41,181 nt of DNA from Podaxis mareebaensis. Lineage: Eukaryota; Basidiomycota; Agaricomycetes; Agaricales; Agaricaceae. The notes beneath the pieces were generated by a model. It did no database searches. It was given only the letters and a program-made list of their open reading frames with translations, and was not told the DNA's origin. Positions 21,769-31,398 of the stretch are shown here, in pieces. The position numbers and the translations under genes are program-made. The stretch covers positions 1 through 41,181 of the forward strand of contig JAEUWP010000318.1 in the NCBI GenBank assembly GCA_018524725.1, written 5' to 3'. Each line of letters opens with the position of its first letter. Positions within the stretch are counted from its first letter, which is position 1.

Positions 21769-22430
21769 GGTGAAGGTGTCACGGGGTGGTTGCTGACTAG
21801 CTTGGATGAAATCCTATCTTGATTTCGAGTATCTCCAGGATTTCTCATGGTACGGCTTTAATCTTTCTCGAATCCAGTTGTGCTTCTGGATGGTGGACGA
21901 TTTCTGTAGTGTGCAAAATCCACACTTGTGCTAGGGGTCTATCTTTCCTTTCTGGTTACCCTTCAATCAAATACTCCTTCTTTGTACATGGCTTAGAGTT
22001 ATTCCATGGCACGGCTATTGTCTCCCACAGCCAGTCTAGTGCTTGATGTGGGTGCTTTTCTCCTTTACTTGTTCTTCAAGATAATGGCCAGTTATCCAGG
22101 CTTTCAAGGATTGGCTCTGCCCTTTGTTATCGGTCTGGAGTAGGTCGCAGTTGTTTTCCAGGTTCACCAAGGTTCCTACAATCTGTCTAAATTGCTTTAG
22201 ACAGAGCGGTTTCCTCTCTCCAATCTGCGGGCCTTTAAGATCTAGGTTGCTATCCTGATCACCGTGTTCAGGCATATCTCCTGATGTAGATTTGTGGTCT
22301 ACTCGCAGATCCAGTCTAGTGTTGGCTAGGTCTGTGATGGGATTAGGGCCCGTGTCACCCTAGAGATATCATGCATTGTCTAGTCACTTACAATGGACAC
22401 GAGGGTCGCTGAGGGAAGCTTCCTATATAA
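21769..22430 (-). other. 5' leader of element A
   Basis: Untranslated leader between the LTR and gag, containing a 79-codon frame at 22036-22275 (MPEHGDQDSNLDLKGPQIGE...) that could be an upstream ORF. The bases next to the LTR on the minus strand are TTATATAGGAAGCTTCCC. This lacks the TGG that begins tRNA-complementary primer sites, and contains the palindrome GGAAGCTTCC. Either priming is unconventional or the site is mutated. Confidence 0.5.
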
Positions 22431-23779
22431 TGTTAGGTTGGTCCTTATCACCAGTTGCCTAAGCTTTGCTAGGGGGCAGCTATCTCACTAGATGGTTCAC
22501 AGAGGCGCTAGGATCTAGCAAGAAGGATCACAATAAGAAGGTGGCAAGGCAAGTGTCCAGTTAAGTACACTCAGGAGGTCGAATGTCTATAAGTTGAGAG
22601 TATGACCAATAGAACGTTTACTACCACACTGATCATGAGAAGTTAAAGGTGAACAATAACTTGAGATTTGAGAATATAGGAAGCTTGCACTTCCAGTACA
22701 TGGGCAGCTATTTAAGCTTTACTTCTAATGTCCTAAGAAGGTAACTATGACAAAGTAATGCTACAAGTCTGAGAGTCAATAGAAGTGAAGCTATGGAGTG
22801 GAGTGAGACAAGAATAGAAACTAAGATGAGAATAGAAACTAGATAAGAAAGGAAACTAACTAGGTAAGGAAACTGTTCAGGATGGAGTTCAGGCAAGATA
22901 CAGGAATACAAGGTGAAGCATCTGTAGCAAGATAGAAAGGGAACTATTTACGAGTTATATTACAAGTCCATGTCTGGATGAAGTTGTCCACTGGAGTCGG
23001 AAGAGTAAGAGTCAGGAGACGAGGCAGAACTGGGAACAGTGAAGTTCCCGATGAGGGGCGAGTCAGAGGAATCTGACTCATGTATGATAAGCATGCTGTG
23101 GTGAGGCAATGATGATGACGATGATGATGAGGAAATGTCTGCGGTGACATAGGGAGGTGGATAAGGAGGGGGATCCTCAGTGGGTTCAGAGTCATTGATG
23201 CCAGGGACGTTGGAGTCAACACTGCGAAGTGGAGGGAGCTGCAATCTGTGGGGAGGGATAGCCAGAGGTTTGTTGGAGTTAGGGTCGAGACAATAGACTT
23301 CTACTTCTTGAAAGTAGAGTCTGCGAGCAACTTCATATTTGATAATATGAGGGACGACCTCGGGTGGATACATCATGTAGGGATGAAGGAATACAATCGG
23401 CTCTCCAGCGTAAGGGATCATCTTCCAACTGTGGGCCCAGGCGGAGTTGAAGTTATTGTGGATGGTTTGGACGTACAACCCATCAGGATCGAAGACATGA
23501 GTGAAGGGAGCATTCTCCCAAGTGATGCAAAGTATTTCAGTCATCATTCAATCAGTCAAGTAGAATAGTGGTCCTGGCATTAGCCAGTCTTGTGAGAATA
23601 GTGATGCATGGCTGGGGAGGCGATGGTTGGCAAAGGCTTCATTGTGGTAGTGTATGGGGTCTTCATTTAGTATACCCATATCTTGAGTGGTGTGGTGGGA
23701 GGCGTTGGGAAGTCCAAGCTCATGGACTAAAGCATTATAGATGCAATTGTGGCAGGGAGTACTAGGAGGGTTCATAACA
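22431..23779 (-). repeat. family A LTR, copy 3 (5' LTR, 1349 bp)
   Basis: Begins TGTTAGG at the left and ends GTTCATAACA at the right, followed by target duplication TTTAA. It has a 14-16 bp deletion near 22639 relative to copy 1. It contains its own 816-nt frame from ATG 23775 to stop 22960. The frame upstream of it is fused by chance to the interrupted pol of element B. Confidence 0.9.
22960..23775 (-). CDS. LTR-encoded C-terminal part of the third ORF (5' LTR copy)
   Basis: Starts at the ATG seven bases into the LTR (MNPPSTPCHNC...) and runs 272 codons to the conserved LHPDMDL end, with a single TGA near 23541. It retains DPPPYPPPYV. In a 5' LTR this segment lies upstream of the promoter, so translation here is not expected. 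The copy is maintained by reverse transcription from the 3' LTR. Confidence 0.6.
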
Positions 23780-23784
23780 TTTAA
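23780..23784. repeat. target site duplication TTTAA (right copy)
   Basis: Matches 11000-11004 and directly follows the CATAACA end of LTR copy 3. Confidence 0.9.
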
Positions 23785-26700
23785 TGTGTCCAAGTTAGTG
23801 TCTAAAAGACTTCTGACTTTCTCATTGAACTTGATCTTTTGTCTTGCAAGGTATGGTATTACTCTGAATGCTGCTACCTTATTTTGCCAGACTGATCCAT
23901 CCATTTCCACTAGAATATAAGCTCCTCTGCTTAACCATTTTATGACTACCATAGGCCCTATATACCTTGGTTTTATTTTTTGGTCCATGGACATCTCAAT
24001 TGCAGAGTTCTTTACCAAGACCAGATTCCCAGGTCCTAGTTTGAACTCTTTGATCTTATGCTTATAATCCTCCTCTAATTGTAATGCTCATGTTAACTTT
24101 TCTTCAGTCACCCTCATGTGCATTTCTTCTACATGCATTACATGTTTTGCTAGAGCCTGCACCCTTAATCTGATAAGTTCACTAGTGGATGTCAACTTGT
24201 TTGGGTATCTGACCAGCCACATTGCTTCAATTACATCTAAAGGAATAGTTGGATGTGCCCCTGTTACCATAAAATATGGTGAACAACCTGTTCCTTTTCT
24301 GATAGTGATACAATCCACCCACATTACATGATGTAGCAACCAATACCATTTCTTTATATCACCATTTGTTGCTTTGAACAACATCTGGAGAAGATCCCAA
24401 TGGGGTCTTTTGATGGTACCATTAGCTTGCAAGTTATATGGCAAAATGGTGACACCTTTAATTCCATATTTTTCTGATAACCACCTCACTGCTTTTTTAA
24501 ACAGGGATCCATTATCAGTAACTACTTTAACTAGCAAGCCCCACTGACAAATGATATCTTCAAATAGCCATTGACCAATGGACTTTGCATTCTCTTTTCT
24601 TAGCACTCTTGCCTCCATCCACAAGGATAACCCACAACATCCATGTATGATATAACTACATCCATTTGACAGTGGAGTAATATGTACTGTATCTGTGTGT
24701 AATACTTGGAATATAGATGGTGTATGTGTTACCACTGGAGGGAGCTCTAGTGCCATTTTCTGTCTAATTTGACAAAGGTGGCATGATTTGACATACCACA
24801 CAATGTTGCCTTCCATCTCTAGCCACCAAAACCTTTGGGCAATCATCCTGTTTGTCACATAGGCACCTCTATGTCCCAATTTATTGTGACATTCTTTCAT
24901 GATGCTCACACAATTTTCTGGATCTACCACTAGTTGTGGAAAACCAGATCCAGTTGTTTTTCTGTACAGTCATCTATCCTTATCTAGCCAGAAGTGTGAG
25001 GCCACTCTAATGAACTTTGCCTATTCTGTAGTCATCCTCATGAGGTCTGATTTCTTAGGTTCAGTAGCTAACCAGTCCCTAATTTTGTGAAGTTGTTCAT
25101 CCTGCATCTTGGCCATCTGAGTTCTTCTGTTTTTATCATAAGGTTCTTCACTAGCTGCTATGTCCTCTAAGTCTTGTTCTTCTTGTGATGGTACTTCATC
25201 TAAGAATTGTCTAATGAGTATAGGACAGCTGGGATCTCTTGTGAGTATCCTTTGCTGCTTAATTTCTCACTTAGTATTTTCCTTAGTCTCTCTTAAGGCC
25301 ATCTGGAATTCTGAATTATCTTTGAAGAACTTCTGAAAGAAACCAGTCCTATTGTCAATTTCATCAAAGAAGTCTTCTAAGTCTAGGGGGTCCTTATTGC
25401 AAGGATCATTCTTCACCAGTTTGAAGTCTTCTCTATCATCTTCTGAACCATCATCAAACTTTTGCTCCACAGGGTCTCCTGGATACCAGGGGTATCATGA
25501 AAGTCTGTTTGGACCAAAAGTCTTTCCTTTCTTATGTACCAGGGTGAAATGGAAGTTGGTCCTAATGTAGTCTACCCAGTGATTAATTGTCATATTAGGC
25601 AGTTTACCAGGATTATTCAACATTCTGAACAAATACTTAGCATTGGTTTCAATTACCAGGTCTCTACACCCTCTTAATAAATATGCTTCTTCTTCTAGTG
25701 CTATTCTCAATCTGCACAATTCTTGCTTAGGTTGTGAATACCACTGCTGTCTGGGATCCATTAATATGGAACTGAACTTCACATAGTGAATCTGCTTAGG
25801 GTCTATATCATTGCATTGATAGATATAGTACCCTACTGCTCTCCATGAGGAGTCTACTGCCATTACAATAGGCTGTTCACTAGGAAACCTAGGATTCCTA
25901 GTATGAAAGCATTCTTGTATCTTATCTTTTAATTGCTGTTGCATGAGCTGCTGTTCTGGTCTCCATTCAAATGGTATGTTGGGTCTGCACACATTATACA
26001 AAGGAGCTGTGATGGTTACAAAGTGAGGAATATGATTCCTGCATTGAACCACTGTACCTAAGAAAGCTCTTACATCAGTAGGGTTTTCACAAGGCCCCCA
26101 TCTAATGATCTTTCCTATGGTATCCACTGTAGGTTTTCTTCCTTGGTAGGAACAGTCAAACCTGACAATTGTAATATGATCAGCACAAATTGTAGTCTTG
26201 GGTCCTGAAAAGGTTCCTCCCACATACTTCATTCTCTGTAAGATTCTATTGACTGTTTGCATATGCTCCCATACAAAGCAATGAATCCCTGGGTTCTCAC
26301 ATAGAACTTCATAACTTCTGTCAGGTTGTTTGTAGTGAGATAGAGGTCCTCTAATAGGTACATTGTCTATGTAGGGCATAGTGTATTCTGGTATTTCATC
26401 TTGCAGGATGTAAGTTACATCATCATAGAAGATTGGAATGGAATTAGTCCAACCCATTGGTAGGGTGACCAACCTCAATGCTCCAAAGGGTGTCTGGAAG
26501 GTGGTCAAGTCTTGTGACAGTTCTGCTAGCTGTTACTCATCATAACTGACATATAAATCTAATACACCATTACATGCACAACCAGCAAAGTGCATTGCCA
26601 ATTCTTCTGTAGCTGGAGGCAAACCTGAGTGTGCTATAGTTACTTGATTAAGCAGCTCCAGACTATGAACCAATCTAAGGCTTTTTCCATCTTTCTTAAC

Positions 26701-27666
26701 TACACAGAACCATCATGACCTGTAGGAGGAGTTTGATGGTTCATATACTCCTGTGTCAATTTTTCATCTGATGATTTTACATACTTCATCATAGATAGCT
26801 GGGGGTATCCTGAAATGTTTTTCTACCCATGGTGTATGGGCTATTGTCAGAATCTCTACAGGAGGGAAATACTCTTCTTTGAACTTTCTGTGTTCCATGT
26901 CATCCCATGTGAAAGCTTCATTATGTTCAGCTATTAACCAATGCATAAGTTTCTGCTCTTCTGTAGTGAGGAATTCTGATCCATGCCCTGCATCCATCTT
27001 ACACATACAATCTTCTATGTAGTGGCTCTTGGGTTGGAACTCTGGTGGCTGTACAGGGAGTACTGGCAGATTGGCTAGGGGATCTCCTTTAATTTCTTGA
27101 GTGATCTGAAACTTCTCTGGCAGCTCTCCAAGTACTGGTTTAACTTATAACACTACTGGTTTGTACTTCTTCACAAAGCATAAAGCAGTGTCATTCTGGG
27201 TCCATGGACTGTCTACTGGGGTTACTGCAATAACTGCTGATGGTCCAGCAGGTCCCATATTTTCTGACTGGATATACTGTTGAAAGACCTTCTTTTCTGG
27301 TAGACTAGAGTCTTCCAAACTTTTAATAGGATAAAGTAAATTGACTTCATCTTTTCTTATCTTGCTCATGGAGATCCTGGTGATCTCACTGATGTAGGGC
27401 TGACTATCTTTTCCAAGTGAGATGACACATGCAACCTCTCCTTCAGCCCCATTCTTGAATTTATTGAGGTCCTCTAAAAATTTTGTTCTTTGATGCAAGG
27501 TAACTGTCCCTAAGCATATGTTGTGAGAGCTGTCCTCTCCTTTGTATTGGGGTCAGTGATACTAATGTACTGACTACCCTCAACTGAGTTCATGACATGA
27601 CTCTCAGTTATAATGTCAAACAGCTTGCCTAGTAGTACACAATAAGGAGCTTCCTCCATCACATAT
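23785..27666 (-). pseudogene. element B pol: protease end, RT, RNase H, integrase
   Basis: In minus-strand order: protease end (YVMEEAPYCVLLGKLFD near 27650), a linker (27498-27145), and an RT N-terminus with FTWDDMEHRKFKEEYFPPVE near 26900. RT proper has VKKDGKSLRLVHSLE, TTFQTPFGALRLVTLPMGWT at 26508, and YIDNVPIRGP near 26380 where family members have YIDD. RNase H has VMAVDSSWRAVGYYIYQ near 25860. An acidic linker follows at 25470-25267. Integrase has HNKLGHRG and CHLCQIRQ (HHCC zinc finger), DTVHI, VVTDNGSLFKKAV and a decayed third catalytic region at NGTIKR. A GPM/GPY-like module is RYIGPMVVIKWLSRGAYILVE near 23940. It represents a different Ty3/gypsy lineage from A, without a chromodomain seen. 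Many TGA stops and some frameshifts. Confidence 0.9.
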
Positions 27667-27667
27667 A
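27666..27667. repeat. TA target duplication of the DNA transposon (left)
   Basis: TA precedes the inverted repeat here and follows it at 31029-31030, the signature of Tc1/mariner-pogo transposition. Confidence 0.85.
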
Positions 27668-27693
27668 CAGTCACTTAGCATTCCTTTTAACAC
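27668..27693 (+). repeat. left terminal inverted repeat
   Basis: 26 bp, the perfect reverse complement of 31003-31028. Confidence 0.95.
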
Positions 27694-27930
27694 CAAATTA
27701 TATTTCGCAAATTTCGAACGCATTTTTTGTACAAACTGAATGAAAATTTACATGTAGTATTCGACGTTTGAGTCCCACAGATCTACAAATTTTCGAAATT
27801 TTTAAGTGAGAAATGAGACCACGAAACATGTTTCAAATTTTGTCACAAAACCAGTCCTTTTAACAGTGTGACCCCGTGTGTGACATGATGTTACACACCA
27901 ATCAAACATATATCTCCTGCCGAAAATCCC

Positions 27931-30317
27931 TCAATCCTCATCACTCAGAGACTCTTCGCCACCCTCAGAGGCATTGGGAGTGTCAGAGGCACTACTGGAG
28001 ACCTCTTTAGTAGTTGAGAAAAGGTTGGGAAACCCACAATCTTTAGCCGACTGTTGCAAAGTTGGCTTGGGAGTTGCTTTTGGTAAAGGGCCAAGTTTTC
28101 CAGGATCTGGGAGGGGAGGTTGTCCGAGATCAGCTCTCTCCAGGTTGTTTTCATGCCATAACCCCATAAACTCTTTGTGTTCCATCCGAAGCTGCTTATT
28201 CCTTGTTTTCCTTTCACTCTCCTTCTCTCTCCACTCCTTGAGTTGTTTTGAGTGATAGGCCCAGACTGTTTTCTTGTGCTTCTTTTCATCACCCTCCTTT
28301 CTCAATTCCTGCTCCCTTGCTACCACTGCCTCAACAAACTCTGCCCCAGTAAGCAACTGAGGCTTTCCACCCAACAGTCCAGCTCGACCCTGGGATGACT
28401 TTGACTTTGCCTTTTCCTCCTTTGTTTGAAGTTGGTTCTGGAGCCACTGGCAGTATACATGTTGGAGAATAATGGCTGCCTGTTGTCCATGAAGCTGGCC
28501 TTTATGATATGCTTCTTGGAGTGTAGCATTAAGTAATGCAGCTTGAAGGAGTGATTCACGTTCAGTTCAGGGCTCAAATTGGAGCAAGTCGGTATGCTTC
28601 TTGACTGGTAATAAAACAAGTGGAGTGTACTTGGGAGGAGGGGTGTCAGAGGTGAGGGGATTCGAAGAGAAAAGTGGGTGGTCAATGGTGGTTAGGAGGC
28701 GAGTGAAGGAATTGACCAAACCAGATGGAATGTTGAAGTTAAAATCATTCTCTTCCTCAGAGGCTGAGGAAGCACTAGGAGTTGAGTGGTCATGGTGAAC
28801 AGCTGGGGCCTTACCCTTCTCAGCCCACATAGCAATAGCATGAGCAGTATTACAAATTGGAGTGTTGGGTTTGAGCAGCATTGATATGTCACGTGCAGTA
28901 TCATGACTGGGCTTGAAAAGTTCAGAATGGATAACAGAATGGTCAAGAGGAACAACACCAGTCTTGTGAAATGCAGCCTGGATGTTATCAGGAGTGAGGG
29001 CATGAATATGGGCATGACCATAAATTGAGAGAAAATTAGACTTGGTCACTTTTCCTCCAGTTGACCATTGAAAGTCATCATGTTCCTGTTGCCAAAAGTG
29101 CTTGAGGACTCCAAAGATTGCAACATCGAGGCCCTGGTAGACATGGGTGGAGTGTGAAGGATAGCAAAGAATGGAGATGTTGTGATGTTGAGCATAAGTG
29201 AGGAAGTCGTAGGAATAATGGGAGTTATGGCCATCAAGAAGGATTACTCATTTACGTCCTTGAGCCTTTGACTTTGTAGATTCATCGAACTGCTTGAGCC
29301 ATAATGCACCTAGCTCTGCATCAGTCCAACCCTTCTGTGAATAGCCCAACCTAATATGACATTAGTGATAAAGTCTGTAATAGTAAGAGATACATACGAT
29401 GCATTTGCAGGGTTGTCCTGATTCCACTTGATTAAGTGTCCATTACCCTTGAAAATGACAGCTGGAGCAATACTTGTACCATCGGCACAAATTGTAACAA
29501 TAATCATGATATTCTCATGACTACCATCTCGCTGTTGATAAAGGGTAGGTTCACCTTTCCTCCCAAATACATGCTCCTTCCCACCTTCACTGGCCTAAAG
29601 TTTATGATATAAATATTTATTCATTTTTGATAAATTTAGACACATACCTGAATACCAGTCTCATCAACTCCAAAAATACACTCAGGACTCACACCACTGA
29701 GCTCCTCTTCAAGTAAGTCAAACCAAAGATTATGGTTGTTTGGATTGACAGCACGAGCCTGGACTGAGTCTAGCTTCCTTGAATACCCCTTCTGAATTGT
29801 CTCACTGTGTCGTTTAGTAAAGCGGCTTGTCCAGCTGACACCTACACCAGTCTCTGGAAAGGCATCTCCAAGCCTTGCACATGCCACTGTATTGACATGG
29901 TCCTCCAAGTGACCTGCTGTTAAAGGGAAACCTCGATCAGCAGCTTCAAGTGCAAATGCAATGACCACTTGTTCTTCTTCATCTGTGAGCCACCTCTTCT
30001 CCATATTAGCCTCTTGAATGCTCTGGACACCTTCAATGAATGAGGATAATAAAGTATTCATTATGTAGATATTACTCACCTTTTACTCTGTTAGCAACAG
30101 TAACATGAGTGATCTACACATCCCTTCCAGTCTCCACTCTATAAGCCCTCATAACCTCCTCAGCAATTGCACGATACCCCTTTCTCTTCTCACTAGGCTC
30201 CAAATCTCTTTCCTGCTCCTCCAGATACATCTCAGCAGCCCTAGTAACCAGCATCTCCTTCTCAGCATTCAACTCCCTCAAGGTCTGTTCAGAGCTTTTC
30301 TTGGTTTTTGAAGGCAT
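27931..30317 (-). pseudogene. pogo/Fot1-type DDE transposase with three introns
   Basis: Exon 1 from ATG 30317 (MPSKTKKSSEQTLREL) carries the N-terminal helix-turn-helix, with a TAG near 30112. Exon 2 (about 30030-29648) holds the CENP-B-like DNA-binding domain (GFPLTAGHLEDHV; SWTSRFTKRHSETIQ) and the first catalytic Asp in FGVDETGIQ. Introns at 29595-29647 and 29351-29397 have GT/AG ends; the first intron is near 30035-30080. Exon 3 has ITICADGT-like VTICADGTSIAPAVIFKGN. Exon 4 has GWTDAE, VILLDGHNSH and GLDVAIFGVLK. The second and third Asp are 35 residues apart (DD35D). A long C-terminal extension rich in charged helices ends GEESLSDED. TGA stops at 29248-29250 and 28567-28569 both fit lost CGA codons. 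All three catalytic Asp are present. Only about three stops separate it from an open gene. Confidence 0.9.
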
Positions 30318-31002
30318 TGGAGTAGTGTGTAGAATTGTGTAGCTTCAAGACTGAGGTGGTAGGAGGGAAGTGTGTTGACAAAAGGACCTCAGACGGCACT
30401 TGGGTATCCCAACAAAGTCCAAAGTTAGTTGGCAGATGTTGTATATTATTAGATCTTCTTTCTATTCTTGAATGAGCTTTCTAATTATCAATTTTGGTGT
30501 AAAACACTCCAGAAGCATTTTGTAGCATAAATACATGTCCTCTAAACCCACTCCAAGTGTACAGGTAGCCAGAATTTTATGAGAGAGGGAGGAGGAAGGT
30601 AGAATGTCAGTTGTGCCAAAGATTGTCACAATTTGTGACAATCATAACAGTATGTGACATCTTCCCCTTCCTCCCATTATTTTTAAGTATTTCAAGAATA
30701 TATTGTGCTCCCCTCACCTGGGAGCTATAATAATGGTATATATGGATGCATTTGACATGGGGTAGTAGGCTTGTGCAATTTTTCGGCCAGATGTGTGAGG
30801 GGTCAAGAAATATCGGCCAGACAAATTTTCACCAAACTGTCCAAAATTGGAAATCCATCATGATTTCATCAATCCATCATCCCGGCCATCAATTTCTATT
30901 ATTGGACACAGACAGGCATATGTCGGGCATATTCTAGACAGGAAACTGAGTCACACATGTCATCGAATCATGAGAAAATCCTCAGTGTAAAAAGGAATGG
31001 TA

Positions 31003-31028
31003 GTGTTAAAAGGAATGCTAAGTGACTG
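31003..31028 (-). repeat. right terminal inverted repeat
   Basis: 26 bp, the perfect reverse complement of the left repeat, followed by the TA duplication at 31029-31030. Confidence 0.95.
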
Positions 31029-31070
31029 TACCTATAGATGTACTGTAACATTGCCAAATGTAAATGGAAC
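31029..31070 (-). pseudogene. 42-bp remnant of element B protease between two insertions
   Basis: Encodes VPFTFGNVTVHL on the minus strand. It links the LIN..RLAKN end at 34958 to VYVMEEAPYC at 27666. It is all that is left of B between the LINE and the DNA transposon. Confidence 0.85.
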
Positions 31071-31084
31071 ATTCTTAGCTAGTC
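31071..31084. repeat. LINE target site duplication (left copy)
   Basis: ATTCTTAGCTAGTC(T) here matches 34958-34972. The last T merges with the T-run, so the length is 14 or 15 bp. Confidence 0.9.
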
Positions 31085-31101
31085 TTTTTTTTTTTTTTTT
31101 T

Positions 31102-31398
31102 AAATCAATGTTTATTGCACTAGACTAGCTAATACAAATGGGTGCACAGTAGCAGTCCCAATACCGAAACTAGAGAAGAAAAGGAGAAGAAAAGGAGAAC
31201 TAAGAGTAAGAGAGAGAGATAGGAGTATATGAACTACACTGGAGATATGAGACAAGAAGAGAGAGAAAACTAACTTAACATATTGTAATTGATGAAAGGA
31301 GATGGGAGAGAGAAGTATAGAAGCAGGGGAGCTAGCTATGAGTCAGGGGTGAGGGGAAAAAGCCTTCAGTAAATGTCTGGGACTCTGTTTCTTGCAAG
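31102..31398 (-). other. LINE 3' UTR
   Basis: Contains a purine/pyrimidine-biased stretch and then the conserved 3' tail at 31135-31162, AATAAA at about 31110-31120 and GATTTAAA just before the poly(A). Confidence 0.7.

Larger units (their letters stand above)
11005..23779 (-). mobile_element. chromovirus element A, tandem array with LTR-overlapping third ORF
   Basis: On the minus strand the order is: complete LTR (23779-22431), leader, gag, pol with chromodomain, third ORF, polypurine tract, truncated LTR (14914 to about 13738), partial internal region containing only third-ORF sequence (about 13738-12368), and a complete LTR (12367-11005). LTR ends are TGTTA...TAACA. One pair of TTTAA duplications flanks the whole array, so it entered as, or was rebuilt into, a head-to-tail unit sharing LTRs. 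About 7-8 kb of a second unit, including gag, pol and some 180 bp of LTR, then appears deleted. Copies differ mainly at CG versus TG/CA positions. Confidence 0.9.
27668..31028 (-). mobile_element. pogo/Fot1-type DNA transposon, 3361 bp, perfect 26-bp TIRs
   Basis: Terminal inverted repeats at 27668-27693 and 31003-31028 match perfectly over 26 bp, starting CAGTCACTTAGCATTC, and are flanked by TA. Subterminal copies of the core (AGTGTAAAAAGGAATG near 30985; CCTTTTAACAGTGTG near 27857) may be extra transposase-binding sites. It carries one transposase gene on the minus strand and sits inside the protease of element B. The perfect TIRs and few stops indicate a fairly recent insertion. It keeps more CG than the surrounding element B. 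Confidence 0.95.
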
